64,000 nucleotides of DNA, from assembly GCA_012295275.1 (NCBI GenBank), contig CM022667.1:15943766-16007765 (forward strand), written 5' to 3'. This DNA is from Chrysomallon squamiferum (Eukaryota; Mollusca; Gastropoda; Neomphalida; Peltospiridae). The notes beneath the pieces are model-generated. The model worked only from the letters and a program-made list of their open reading frames with translations. It was not told where the DNA came from and searched no databases. Both the position numbers and the translations under genes were made by a program. Positions 1 to 12,373 of this stretch are shown here, piece by piece. The stretch's first letter is position 1, and each line of letters begins with the position of its first letter.

Positions 1-158
1 ATGATGGGTGAGTTTTTATAAAATTGTTATGATTATTATTATTTTTATTTGTAAGGCATGTTTTATTTAAGACAATGGTTCTTTTTAGAGTTTAGATTCG
101 GATTTAAGGCTGTTTTCTTTTGTGGTTTGTAAATATTTTACGATTTCGAAGCAATCCG

Positions 159-207
<49 letters not shown>

Positions 208-963
208 TTTGATAAATTTTTCCATTTCGAATTAAAGATTTCCCATTTACCTCAGTCCTTTCAACATTTAGATTATTTAATGTTTGCTGGTATCAATAAT
301 ACATACAGGAATAGCGGTTGGCCACTAAATTAATTAGGTTTAGTATTTTTGGCTTATCATAATGTTAGAAAGGTAATTACAGAATTTTCTGTGAAGTAAA
401 ACAGCTTTTGTCTTCTATTTTTTAAAAGGATAGATATCATGATAAATTTTGAAAGACTGCTTTTAATGTTTTATATTTTATTTTATCAAAAAATATGTTT
501 TTATATTTTATTTTACTATTTGTAATGAAAACAATCGAATAAGAAAAGATAATAAAAAGTAAATTGAATGAAATAGGACATTTTTTTTCGTCTGTGAATA
601 TTTCGTCAAAAACAGCAGTTGTATTGAATCAGTTGCTAGTTGTACAATCAGCTGATAGAATCCTTACCTCATTCTGACGTCACAGCCAATGAAAACAGCG
701 CATGCGGCCACACCTACTGGTGCACTGAAGCGCTACTGAAATTAATACACAGCAGCAGATAACATTGAAATTGCACGGCGTTAAAGTGGCGCTACGGAAG
801 TGTAACAAGTTCAAATTCTTTGAAATTTAATAGCAACCTAGTTTTCATTAGGGTTTCTCATTTACTGCGGACTTTATTTTTTCTGCGTGTATTTATGCGC
901 ACTTGACCTGTAGTGTTGTTGTGAGTCTTTAAATCGGTCACTGACTTTTCTCCTACGGTCAGA
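1..963. other. Noncoding upstream region of the first PEPCK gene
   Basis: No convincing coding exon is visible here. The stretch holds a (TTA)n microsatellite at about 160-205, A+T-rich sequence, and from about 640 a more G+C-rich block with promoter-like motifs (separate entry). The first seven bases followed by GTGAGT could be the end of an exon of an upstream gene, but there is too little sequence to tell. Confidence 0.6.
675..708 (+). promoter_or_regulatory. CRE, CCAAT box and NRF1-like site upstream of mitochondrial-type PEPCK
   Basis: A perfect cAMP-response element palindrome TGACGTCA lies at 675-682, a CCAAT box at 686-690 and GCGCATGCG, the core of a nuclear respiratory factor 1 site, at 698-706. 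All three fall within 35 bases, about 260-290 bases before the ATG at 964, in a locally G+C-richer block. No TATA box is evident. CREs control mammalian PCK1, and NRF1 controls many nuclear genes for mitochondrial proteins. A role here is inference from motif and position. Confidence 0.5.
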
Positions 964-1465
964 ATGGTTGGGTTTTTCAGAATCGCCAGGTACATATGCA
1001 TTTCTTTCTACCGTGTGATTTCACTTTAATAATTGCTTTTCGTTTCTACCGGCTTTTTTTATAATCCAAAATATGAAAAAATATGCAGATTCACGACGTT
1101 TTTCGATTTTAAACTTCGAGGATTTTCGATTATGGTGTAGGTCACGTGTCAGGGTTATGGATAATAAATTATGGCTTACAGACGACCGCATTGATTGCAG
1201 TTGTCTCCCTGTAGTTTCAAAGTCCAAAGCTGCTGTGACATGTGTTAGTAATTTATGACAGTAGGTTAAATACCATCATTAATACACCGACATAATATTA
1301 ATTTAAATAATAATATTTTAAAATTTATTTTATATCAGAAATCATTTTTGGTATTGTTTATTTAATAATACTAAAAAAAAAAAAAATAAAATAAAAATAA
1401 AAATAAATAAAAATAATACCTTTATTTAATTTGTTGCAAAAACTGACTTTTTATTGGATTTTTTT

Positions 1466-1533
<68 letters not shown>

Positions 1534-4500
1534 TCAAACAACAACAATAACAGCAATGAAAACTGTAAAAAATACCAACACAGAGATACCTGTTCTCATA
1601 TATCTCTCTGACTTGGCATATTTTGTTTAATGGAAGGTCAAGGCTGGGTCATAAAATAAAGAAACATTAAATCAGATAACATAAAAATAGCTATTTTTTT
1701 GCAAAGTTTGCACTGGTGTATTAAGTAATATTGTATTTTCAGTGTATTATGTTAAAAGATGGGCCATATCATGCAATAACCTAGATATGAGTCATGTTGA
1801 ATACATTAAGCTTTAGCTGTTTCAGATAGACAATTTTAACAAGTGTTATCACAGCACAAGACTCCCAAGCAGTTAAGACATTAGGAAATGTAATACCTTA
1901 CACCTGTCATGTTTATGTCACATCTAAGTTCAGTTCAGTTTTATAACACAGTTTAAATCTGGACAGCATTTTGTTTCATCTGTTAATATAAACAAATAAT
2001 GCATCAGCATAAGTTTGGGTATTAAACTTAGTTATTCTCACCTGCCTTTCTTTGTCATATTATTCTGTTGTAAGCTTCAGTTTATTATTAAAGCACAGTC
2101 TGTAGGCACAGTTAGGTTGCCAGCTCAGCCCTCATTACTTTTTACATAAGGGTCATTTCCCAATCCAGACAGCTCTCTGCAAGTACTTTATCAAAGACCA
2201 TCATACATATTTCCATGTCTAAGGAAAGGTGCGAACAAAAATATCCTTAACTGATAAATATAAAAGGTAATATATGACCTTTATCATTTAGAATGTAAAT
2301 ACTTGACATGACCTGATTTATAAACTGTATAATTTTTCATATTATGTTCGTTGTACAGAATGGTATGTCATAATGTTCTGAACATAGCTGGTCTTTGTTA
2401 GGAGTTTGTTTGTGTGTATATATATATACTTATTTTTAATAAATAAGTTATATTTTTGGTGTGTATGTGTATGTAGGTTTGTGTGTGTATGTTTGTGTGT
2501 ATCTCTCTATATATATATACAGTGTGCAGTGGAAATGTTATACTTGCATTGTCATAATCCCTAAAAATATTCCAGGTCAAACAGATCAAGAGATAGAAAT
2601 CAGATACTTGCCAAATTTATTTATGCATGTCTAAATATATTCATATGTGAGATAACTGTTATATATATACACATGTGTGCATATTTATGTTTGTGGTAGA
2701 AATAATTTAAAGAATAAAGTACTCAGCATACATACACCTTCACAAGAAGAGAAAAAGAAAATTAAATAAATTAATAAACCCATTTAAAACAACAATATAA
2801 TAATAATGATAAAAAAGAACTAATAAAATAAAATAGCATAACACACACACACACACACACACAGACAGACACACACACACATATTTATTTATATCCAGAT
2901 TTTCTATCCAGCTTCTTCAACATATAATCAGGTCCACTTGTGATATTAAAATATCATTCATTCATATTTGTCCAGGTTGTCTTCCCAGTTACTTCAAGGT
3001 ACAACCAAGCTGACCAAAGCGGTGTTACAGCAGCCAAAGCGATGTTTCAGAGTGATTTACGGAGATCTGGAGAAACTGCCGCACCGAGTCCGCCACTTTG
3101 TGGAGGAGAGTGCCCGCCTGTGTCAGCCCGAGTGCATCCACATCTGTGACGGGTCTGACAAAGAAAACGACCTCGTTATGTACGTTCTGCAGAAAGACGG
3201 AGTCCTAAAGCCTCTGCCCAAGTACAAGAACTGGTAAGTGATTACTTATTGTTCTGTGTGTTCAGTGGGGTTTTACTGCATGTTCAGTTCATATTCACTG
3301 TGAGTTCATGCACATTCACAATATTCAGTACGAGTCTGTTTATTAATACATATTGACAGTATGTTCAGTAGAAGTTCACCATATGTTCAGTGTTTTCAGT
3401 GCATGCAAAAAAAATGTTCACTATGTTTGTTATATGTTAACACTGTGTTCATAGACGTGTTCATAATGTGTTCATACATTCTCACAATGTGTTCAGGTTA
3501 TTTTTATTATATTTATTAAATGTTTGTATGAAACTGGTTTAGTTCGACAAATATTTCAGTTTGTGATGAATATTAATATATGTATAGTAAATCTCAAAGA
3601 CAATAAGATAGGTGTGTGTGTGATGAAAAGAAACTTTCAAAATACCATCAAAAGCTAGAAATGTTTCATGAAACACTCAGATATTTGAAACATATAATGC
3701 TTACAGTTTCTTATTATCAAACCATCCATTGCGTGTGCTGATTATTTCAAATGTTGTCCTCTCTGCAGCTGGCTTGCTAGGACCGACCCCGCTGACGTTG
3801 CCCGAGTGGAAAAGAAAACGTTCATGTCCACCCAGCTCAAACGGGACACGATCCCCACCCCTAAGTATGGTGCTGACTGCCAACTCGGAAACTGGATGTC
3901 TCTGGAAGACATGGAAAATGCCATCAACATGCGCTTCCCCGAATGTATGAAAGGTAAGAAATTCAGTTTTTGTATCGATTTTATGCAAACAAAAATTGTT
4001 GTTGAAAGTTTTAATGGAAGTTTATTCAGTACATTTATTCTGTGAAATATTAAGAATTATTGGTTACCCATTATGTACATTTATACATAGCAAGGTAGAG
4101 AACTTTCTGTTGCTGTATATACATGAATGAATAAGCAGAAATTTACATAAAATAAACGCTGTAAGGAATATTTGTTTAGTTAAATGGAAAAGTTAATCCA
4201 CATAATGCAAGGGAGATAACTCAAATTATTATTATAATTTGAAATTGAAGCTATTATGGTTTACTAAAATATATATGCTGGACTGAATGTAACTTAATAA
4301 TTATTTAAATTAAAAAGTATATGAAATAAGAATTTAAGAGACAGGAGGAAAAAAGGACATTAAATATTAATTATGTTTCTTTTTTAAATTATCTTTGTAT
4401 AAAAACATTTTTCATTATTATAACTGTTTTAATAGATGTTAATTACAATAAAATTTTGTTAATTTGCAGGCCGCACAATGTATGTCATTCCATTCAGCAT

Positions 4501-7500
4501 GGGCCCTGTTGGGTCTCCACTTTCAAAGATTGGTGTTCAGTTGACTGATTCTGCTTATGTGGTGGCCAGCATGAGGGTCATGACCCGGGTCGGGACAAAT
4601 GTTCTTAAGGTCTTGAGTGACGAAGAGTTTGTCAAGTGTCTTCACTCTGTGGGTAGACCACTTCCTCTGTCTAGTAAGTAATATTTCATTAACATTTTTT
4701 TTTAATTTTTTTTTTTTAACTCAATTTTAATATAATGGTGTACTGAATAACAGCGTAATAAATATATAGTGTTTTTTAAGCTGATGGTTTCTTGTTAATA
4801 TTGTTTATTAGTTGAATTAATCAAAATGCTCTTTAAAATTATTTTTATATAATTTGATAATGGAGTTGTAATCAATATGTTTTAACACAATTTGTTATAA
4901 AATTAGTGAAAATATTCAACCCATAACGTCAGAACAAATGAAGGAAGAATTAATAAATTGTTTAGTCTTTCTGTAATCACAAAAAAAAAAAAAAATATTA
5001 GAGAACATATTAGCTACTTTTTTTTAATGAATAATTAGTAAGATAATTAAAAACAATTTATTTATATTTATGTTTTTGAAAAACATTAACAAAATAATAA
5101 AAAAAGGATAAAACAACAAAGTCAACTAAAATAAATAAATAGAAATTAATATTTTATCCTTATTATTTTCTAAAAGATCACAGACATCAACAACATAAAT
5201 AAATAAATAAATAAATACTATTATTTCAGCACCCCTCCACAACAACTGGCCATGCAACCCCCAGCAGACAATGATTGCTCACATTCCTCATCGTAATGAA
5301 ATTGTCTCATTTGGAAGTGGGTATGGTGGAAATTCCCTGATGGGGAAAAAATGCTTTGCTCTAAGACTTGGCTCAATTCTTGCCAAGAAAGAAGGCTGGC
5401 TTGCGGAGCACATGCTTGTAAGTATAAACTTTTATAAACAAGAGGTCTTAGACAAATGTGTTGTTCTGTAGTTAAGTAAAAAACATATTCTAATGTTTCC
5501 ATAGGGTAATACTAAAACAGTCCTGGCTATTAACAGGTAAGGTGCACTCATTTGATCTGTATGTCAACAACTCCAGGCAATTTGATATCTATATCATGTT
5601 CTAATTAGCATTTCAAAGGTCACAAAAAAATATATATTTCTTAACCATCCTTTGACTGTCTTCATAATTAATGTTATCTTATACACTGTAAATTAGTTGG
5701 CCAGTTGGGTATCCCCAATATTTTATATTTATATAAACATGCACTATTTTTCATTTACTACATTATTATTATTATTGTATTTTTTTGCAGATTCTTGGTA
5801 TTGAAAATAACAAAGGTCAGAAGAAGTACATTGCAGCAGCATTCCCCAGTGCTTGTGGCAAAACCAACATGGCCATGATGTCGTCAGCACTGCCTGGTTA
5901 CAAGGTCACCTGTGTTGGTGACGACATTGCCTGGATGAGGTTTGACAAGAATGGGAAACTCAGGGCTATTAATCCAGAAGCCGGATTCTTTGGTGTTGCT
6001 CCAGGTAAAACTAAAATTTCATTATTTTTAACTAATTTAATAAAAAAATATATATTTTGTAGAATAAAATTACAGTTTTCTAGTAATATATAAAAGTTAT
6101 CTCTGTTCATCTTTATATGAAAAAGAATCTCTATGACAGTGCCAGATATATTTACCACTAACCATCTGAAACAGGCTTTTTATCCTTTATTTTAATTTTC
6201 TAAAACAATTTATTGTCATTTGAATGTTCATAATTTATTCAACATATTTAGTGACTGTTTTCTAGAGGTAATTAATTAATTTATCTTTAATTAATTCTGT
6301 TTTGTTACATAGGTACTTCCAAAAAAACTAATCCTATTGCCATGGAAACGGTCAAGAGCAACACCATCTTCACCAATGTGGCTGAAACCAGCGATGGTGG
6401 ATTCTTCTGGGAGGGAATGGAAGATGAAATTCCAAAGAATGTTACAATCGAGTCTTGGCTGGGAGAGAAAAACTGGACCAAAGAAGAAAGTGACAAACCA
6501 GCAGCCCACCCCAACTCAAGGTAAAATTTAATAAATAAAAAAAAAATAAAAAAATAAAAAAATAAATAAGCCTCACCACCAACAAAAAAGAATAAGGTAA
6601 ATATTAAAGTCAATATATAAATATAAAGATAAATAAACTAAAAAGATCAAGAAAACTATTAAATAAATAAATAAATGGTAAAAAAAAAAAAGAATAAAAG
6701 TTTATAGATCAAAGTAAAAAATTCAATAACAAAAACAAATTTAAATGATCAAAGCAAAAATAAAACAGCTTTTTAATGAACTGAAAACAAATGAAAAAAC
6801 TAAGTGAATAAATAAAATGCTAATCACTGTCGATATTTTGAAGTAAAGTTGTTTCATGTATGAAGGGAAATAACTCTTATTCTGTGCATTTGATGATAAG
6901 TGTAAACATTTTGCTTCTCAGTTTTTAAATAATGTTTTTATTTATTTACTTCTACTTTATTTTTATTGGTTTTAATTTTCAGGTTCTGCACACCAGCCTC
7001 ACAGTGTCCTATAATGGATCCAGACTGGGAAAGTGCTGAAGGTGTCCCCATTGATGCCATCATTTTTGGTGGCAGACGTCCAAAAGGTGAGTGCAGTATT
7101 ATTTATTTTATTAAAAAAACCTCTCAAATTTGTTACATTTTTATTTTTATGAAAAACTAATTAATATTTCTCTTTAAAAAAAAAAAAAAAAAGAAATTAA
7201 AAAATTAATAATAATAATAATAGTAGTAGCAATAGCAGTAGCAGTAGTACTAACAACAACAACAACAGTAATAAATAAATAAATAAATGATAATAAAAAA
7301 CATAAGTAAATTAATTAAATTATTCTTTTCACAGGAGTTCCACTTGTTTATGAGGCATTCAACTGGCAACACGGAGTCTTCATGGGTGCATCAATGAGGT
7401 CGGAATCAACTGCAGCAGCAGAACACGTTGGCAAGGTCATCATGCACGACCCATTTGCCATGCGACCTTTCTTCGGCTACAATTTTGGTGACTACCTCAA

Positions 7501-7888
7501 ACACTGGCTCAGCTTTCAAGACAAACCAAATCTGCAGCTACCTAAAATTTATCACGTCAACTGGTTCCGAAAAGATTCGAATGGTCATTTCATCTGGCCA
7601 GGATTTGGCGAAAATGCTCGAGTTCTCGACTGGATCTTCCGTCGCTGTGAGGGTGAAGACTGCGCTGAGAAGTCAGCCATTGGCTACATTCCAAAAGAAG
7701 GAGCACTGAATTTGACTGGACTTAAAGATAAAGTCGACACGAAAGAACTCTTTTACCTTCCTCCTGACTTCTGGAAACAAGAAGTTTCCGACATCGATAA
7801 ATATTTTGATGAGCAGGTGAATGAGGATTTGCCTTCGCAGATTAAAGAGGAACTTGAGAAACTGAAAGAGCGTGTTTCTTCTCTGTAA
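964..7888 (+). CDS. Pepck: Phosphoenolpyruvate carboxykinase (GTP), predicted mitochondrial
   Basis: Converts oxaloacetate + GTP to phosphoenolpyruvate + CO2 + GDP. Nine coding exons: 964-989, 2976-3233, 3769-3953, 4470-4673, 5230-5417, 5791-6004, 6313-6520, 6983-7086, 7335-7888. All have GT-AG borders, and the CDS of 1941 nt encodes 646 aa (human PCK2 has about 640). The start MVGFFRIAR is joined by a phase-2 intron to the next exon. The first 38 residues carry several Arg/Lys and no acidic residue, as in a mitochondrial presequence. Visible motifs are [14 protein letters not shown] (oxaloacetate site), GKKCF, EHML, the P-loop FPSACGKTN with the reactive Cys, GDDIAW (metal), HPNSRF and SESTAAAEH (mobile lid). 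The three guanine-stacking Phe in NWF, HFIW and PGF are all present. It is the upstream member of a tandem pair with the gene at 14930. The family is certain; the compartment is inferred. Confidence 0.97.
1471..1529. repeat. (CT)n microsatellite in PEPCK intron 1
   Basis: About 29 uninterrupted CT dinucleotides directly after a poly-T run, inside the roughly 2-kb first intron (990-2975). The rest of that intron is A+T-rich with (AC)n at 2841-2880 and shows no exon. Confidence 0.95.
4208..4222 (+). repeat. AAGGGAGATAACTC motif copy in PEPCK intron
   Basis: An exact copy of the recurrent GGGAGATAA motif (core at 4211-4219) in the intron between exons 3 and 4. A one-mismatch relative, AAGGGAAATAACTC, lies at 6863-6876 in a later intron of the same gene. 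The function is unknown. Confidence 0.6.
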
Positions 7889-8278
7889 ATTCATGTTCCA
7901 AAAATATGCACTTTTATTACAGCCCCTTTTTTAAATTAGACTCTTAAATTGTAGTGGACTCTGAAAAGTGACATTTTTTACTGTTGTTGGTTTTTTGGTG
8001 AACTTTACAGCTGTTAGGACAATCTTGTTTTGCAATAGTATTTTAAATGTTGTTCATGTATAACTTATATAAATGTGTGGTTTTTATTTTCGGTTGATTT
8101 ATTCATATATTTTGAATTTTTTTCCTTTGTTTATTTTATCCTGTTTTTAATATTAAATATTTTCTTTTCAGTGTTATTTATTTGTATTTATCAGTTAACT
8201 TTTTATTGATTTTTTTGGGGGGGCAAAGAATTATTCATTTTTGTTTATTAATCTTTTTGTTTTCATGTTTATTTTCAA

Positions 8279-8617
8279 AATAAATAAATATTTTAGCCTA
8301 TGGAATCTTGTACATTCAATGTATTTAATTTGTTTTTTTTATGGTTTATTGTGTCACATCTACTATTTCTTATACATTTTTACTATTTCATCTGTATTTA
8401 TAATACTTAAAATAAGATAAAAATTTAAAAATTAAGAAAACAAAAAAGAAAGAAATCTTTTAAATTTTATACATATATGGATTTTTTTTAAACTTCATTT
8501 ATAAGAAATTAACATGTTTTGTGTACATATTTGTAAAAACTGTTTTTCTTACTTTGGAAGAGAAGAAAAAAATGTATGGTTTAATAAGTCCTTCATTTTA
8601 TATTGATAACCAATAAA
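8279..8617 (+). terminator. Candidate polyadenylation signals of the mitochondrial-type PEPCK
   Basis: AATAAA hexamers at 8279-8284 and 8612-8617 follow the stop codon at 7886-7888 and would give 3' UTRs of roughly 0.4 or 0.75 kb. Which is used cannot be read from sequence. Confidence 0.4.
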
Positions 8618-8765
8618 CATAATGATAATGAAAAATCTACAAGGCTATTGTACCTTTGACTCAGGTTTTTAAGTATATCTGCCTCTATCTGTCTGGAACA
8701 GAGTTTCAAACCTTGTTTGTACATGTACATAAGTGAAAGAAAGCACACACAAAATAGCGCACATT

Positions 8766-8796
8766 ATTTCCCATGTTCATAATGAACATGGGAAAT
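8766..8796. repeat. Perfect 15-bp inverted repeat with 1-base centre
   Basis: The arms 8766-8780 (ATTTCCCATGTTCAT) and 8782-8796 are exact reverse complements around a single A at 8781. It lies about 150 bases after the last PEPCK polyadenylation signal. It could be a cruciform, a hairpin in read-through RNA, or the remnant of a foldback element. Confidence 0.9.
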
Positions 8797-9688
8797 GAGA
8801 AAATGTTACAGACTGCAAAAACTGATTTACTCTTTTTCATCTTCCTAAATTAAAAAACCAGGCAAAATTAAGTAAGAATACATTTGCTTTGTTTTTGTTA
8901 TTTTTTCTTATTTGTACAGACTGTGATATAATCAAATTGTTTTTTTATTTTATTTTATTTCTTTTATTTGTTCAACTTTTCTTCTATTTGTTTTCAAGTT
9001 GTACATAATATGTATGATAACAGGCTGGGATATATAATTATTATGAAATATACATGCAAATAAATATTTTGCTTTTTATGTGTAAATAGGCATTAGTGAA
9101 ATTATCATTTTAAATTTTTTTTTTTTTTTATGAAATACCAGTTTATAATGATACAAAAAGATAAAATCATATTTTTCTAAACTGACTTGAAAAGCTTTAA
9201 TGAGAACACCTGGACCAATATTAAACATATGTTTTTTTTTAATTAATGCCTTTTAGACATATTTTGGGGAATTCTTAACATTATACAACATATTTAAATG
9301 CCTTACAATTCACATTATTTTATATATACAAAAATGATTTATGATTGCTTTTATATACATTATATACTAACAGTTGTTAATATTTTGTGTGGTTTTTAGT
9401 GGTTAGTGTCTTAATAGTGTTGTTGGTATTGATGTATGATTTTATTACAGCTTAATTACTATATGAAATAAAAACAATAATAATAATAATAACAATAATA
9501 ATGCTGAGTAAATCTCACATGGATTGATTTGCTGTAAGAAACATGCACACAGTTCATAAAGTTTTCATAACAGAAAGGACAAGTAACATACAAAATGTTT
9601 ACTTTATTTTACGTTCTAAGATGCTACTGAAAAGAAATGAAATAGTGAATTTTGGATCTGGGTTTTATTTTTATATTTTTAGTGTAAA

Positions 9689-9722
9689 AGAGAGAGAGAG
9701 TGTGTGTGTGTGTGTGTGTGTG
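9689..9722. repeat. (AG)n(TG)n microsatellite
   Basis: A short AG run followed directly by about 11 TG dinucleotides, in intergenic sequence. Reading through it creates a spurious short ORF. Confidence 0.9.
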
Positions 9723-9966
9723 TTTATTCACAAATGTGTTTACGAGCAGTACGTATGTGTTTCTGTTGTAAGTTGTTGATCTCGAATTTTGTTATTTAAT
9801 CAGAGTATGTCCACATGTCTGGTCTTAAACAGAAGTTTGTTAAACAGCATAATCTATGAAAATGCTATTAAAATAAATAAAAAATTGTGAAAACAAATTG
9901 TATTATTTATTTATATTTTATGTTTACATTTTTATTACAGGGAAAGGAATGATGGTGGGTGTATGT

Positions 9967-9967
<1 letters not shown>

Positions 9968-10012
<45 letters not shown>
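9968..10012. repeat. (CA)n microsatellite
   Basis: About 22 uninterrupted CA dinucleotides in intergenic sequence. Confidence 0.95.
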
Positions 10013-10014
<2 letters not shown>

Positions 10015-10616
10015 TTAAAATCTATAATTATTAATTACTGTGTTATTATGTAGCAAGAATTAATATTTATTTATTAACATAATATAGCACATTGATACAT
10101 TAATTGTTGTTATGTGCCACACATTATTACACACATGCAGAAACCTGTTTGCAACCACAGGACATGTCCTAATTTGCCAGTTGAGGGTTAGGTGTCATTT
10201 ATATCTTTCAACAAAAGGAAAATACTGAACTAGGCATTGTATGTCAACAGTTAAATGGAAAATGACAAACAGAGTGCACTGATGACTGATTACCAGTTTA
10301 TTAGTCATGAGTAAAGTCAATGAACTGTAACCATTCCCTGATAATTCTGTGATTAGTTAATATTTTAATAATAAATTAATAATATTAAAAACGAAATAAT
10401 AGATACATAAATGTATAAAAAAATAAAATAAAAATAAAATAAAATAAAATAAAAAAGATTGAAATAAAATAAAAACAATCAACATAATAATAATCTATAT
10501 ACTTAACTCAAAGTTTCCATTTTTCACTTAGTTTCATTTACCTTTGACTACACTGATAAACTAAAATCAACGATCAGTCCTAGAAGAAATAATTCTGCTT
10601 GCTTGAATTTTCGGTT

Positions 10617-10740
10617 GCGTAGATGCACAATCACGTGATGAGAATCATATCATCATAATGGCGCACTATCAACTCGGTAGCCGGATATAAGCAGGAAATA
10701 AACAAGAAAACTTATAATAACAACGGTAGTAGAAGTCGTC

Positions 10741-10772
<32 letters not shown>

Positions 10773-10995
10773 TTATATTAAAATAAGATACCTTACCTCA
10801 GCATTTCTAATCTTATTAACAAACTCGTCTGTGTAAATATTGATGACGTCATAATAGTGTGATCTAACAAATCGGTAACTGGACATAAAACAGGCAAACT
10901 TAGAGAAACATGAAGTAAACAGTAAAATTAACAGTTATAGTAATATGATAATAATGATAGTAGTAACAGTAGTAGTAAACGTAGATGCATCGTGA
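10617..10995. promoter_or_regulatory. Diverged duplicated block with E-box and CRE upstream of cytosolic-type PEPCK
   Basis: Two related segments can be aligned by eye. One has TCACGTGA (10631-10638) followed by CTCGGTAGCCGGATATAAGC. The other has TGACGTCA (10844-10851) followed by ATCGGTAACTGGACATAAA. GTAGATGCA recurs at about 10618 and 10980, suggesting a repeat distance near 360 bases. The block is richer in G+C than its surroundings and lies about 1.5-1.7 kb before the predicted PEPCK2 start site. An enhancer role is inference. A decayed exon is also possible, because the minus strand has a donor-like CTGAG/GTAAGG next to a short open frame. Confidence 0.3.
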
Positions 10996-11103
10996 TGGTC
11001 AAATGAACAACTGGTTTATTTTTGTATAGTTCATAATAAAGGATAAATAAGTATTTTATGAGTCATAACTATTTTTTTTTCTTATTACTTAAAGTTTTCA
11101 AAA

Positions 11104-11107
<4 letters not shown>

Positions 11108-11146
<39 letters not shown>

Positions 11147-11173
11147 GGTAAAAAAAAAAAAAAAAAAAAAAAA
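11108..11173. repeat. (TTA)n plus poly-A tract
   Basis: About 13 TTA units followed within a few bases by more than 20 A. An adjacent poly-A could be a retroelement tail, but no element body was recognised. Confidence 0.9.
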
Positions 11174-11539
11174 TGACGTTTTATTGCTTTATTTTTTATA
11201 GCTGAAATACAAATAAAACAAAACATAATTCAGTGTTAATTTTCTCTCTTTTAATAAAGGCATCGAATGTTGTCTAATACTTGTACGAAAACAACATCGA
11301 TCTGTAGTCAACAACAGCAGCAACAACAACAACAACAATAATAATAATAACAAAATCGCCTTATTAAGGTCAAGGTTGGTAAATTTAATAGTGCACTGTC
11401 ATCAAATAACCATGAATCGAAAACGAATTGCACAGTTAGACATGCATCGATATGAATATTGTTAATTGATAAAGCATTAGGATAAAAAAGTAGAGTGTAA
11501 GTGGCCGGGCTTACAGTTAAATCTTAATATATATGAACT

Positions 11540-11545
<6 letters not shown>

Positions 11546-11576
<31 letters not shown>

Positions 11577-11599
11577 CATACATACATACATATATACAT

Positions 11600-11695
<96 letters not shown>

Positions 11696-11704
11696 ATGTA
11701 TGTA

Positions 11705-11738
<34 letters not shown>
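11546..11738. repeat. Long (AT)n tract with interspersed CATA/TATG units
   Basis: Nearly 200 bases of AT dinucleotides with a few ACATACATA and GTATGTATG interruptions and a short TG run. It is self-complementary over most of its length. The Tyr/Ile-only frames on both strands are artefacts. Confidence 0.95.
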
Positions 11739-12272
11739 GGCCTACAGCGTGTTAGGATAGTAGGGATGTTGACATATACAGTGATAAATATACGTGTATA
11801 CACTTTCAACAGTCATAAAATTAATTTTACTTGTCTTTATTCGTTTAATATGATTCTGAAGAACCTCTAACTGTATTCATTTTTTGAAAACTATAACATT
11901 ATAATTACATCCCAAGCATAATTGAAAGAGGTGTACTAATTAATAAAACAAAAACAAAATAAATATGTAAATCCATTTGAAGCAAATAGTAACAACCCTT
12001 CATTATTATTATTATTGAAATTATTTGGGTCAAGCAAACCCATACTGATACACGTGATAGGGGTGAAAGGTATTATCATATAAACTTAATATAATAATTT
12101 TAAATAAACGCTTCTATCCACATAAATTAATAATGCGTATAGACATTTATTAATGACTAATTACTTATATTAATATAAATGCATCAGCCAATCCAATTAA
12201 TTTTGCTAATTGAAATGGTTTGTTCGTAAGGGACGCGACGGTTATTTTCAGCTGCTCCGCCTAATTTGTTAT

Positions 12273-12309
12273 TATAAAGTAGCGTGAACCAGTCTAACTG
12301 ACATTCAGA
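12273..12309 (+). promoter_or_regulatory. TATA box and initiator of the cytosolic-type PEPCK
   Basis: TATAAA at 12273-12278 is followed about 32-34 bases later by TTCAGAC (12304-12310), which fits an animal initiator with A at 12307. A good splice donor follows at 12374. The spacing supports a focused promoter, unlike the TATA-less upstream region of the first PEPCK. This is prediction from motif spacing only. Confidence 0.5.
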
Positions 12310-12373
12310 CGACCTTAAGCAGCCTTGAAACGAAAAGCTAAGAGAAACAGAGGAGATCGGCAGCGAATTTTAG
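12305..12373 (+). other. Pepck: Predicted 5' UTR exon of the cytosolic-type PEPCK
   Basis: A G+C-richer stretch from the predicted initiator to a strong donor (TTAG/GTAGGT at 12373/12374). It has no ATG leading into the PEPCK frame, so it would be untranslated and spliced to the exon starting at 14921, which carries nine UTR bases before the ATG at 14930. The exon end is better supported than its start. Confidence 0.45.

Larger units (their letters stand above)
8618..12272. other. Intergenic region between the two PEPCK genes
   Basis: About 3.6 kb without a recognisable gene. It holds a perfect palindrome (8766-8796), several microsatellites, a locally G+C-richer duplicated block with a CRE and an E-box (10617-10995), and a long (AT)n tract (11546-11738). 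Open frames in it are simple-sequence artefacts or have no protein character. Confidence 0.7.

Noticed and set aside
1-13. ATGATGG followed by GTGAGT at the left edge
   Set aside because: It could be the end of an upstream exon, but seven bases cannot show a frame or gene, and no matching downstream exon was found.
11477-11809. Open frames on both strands over the (AT)n tract
   Set aside because: They encode only Ile/Tyr/His-type dinucleotide repeats and have no splice or protein character.
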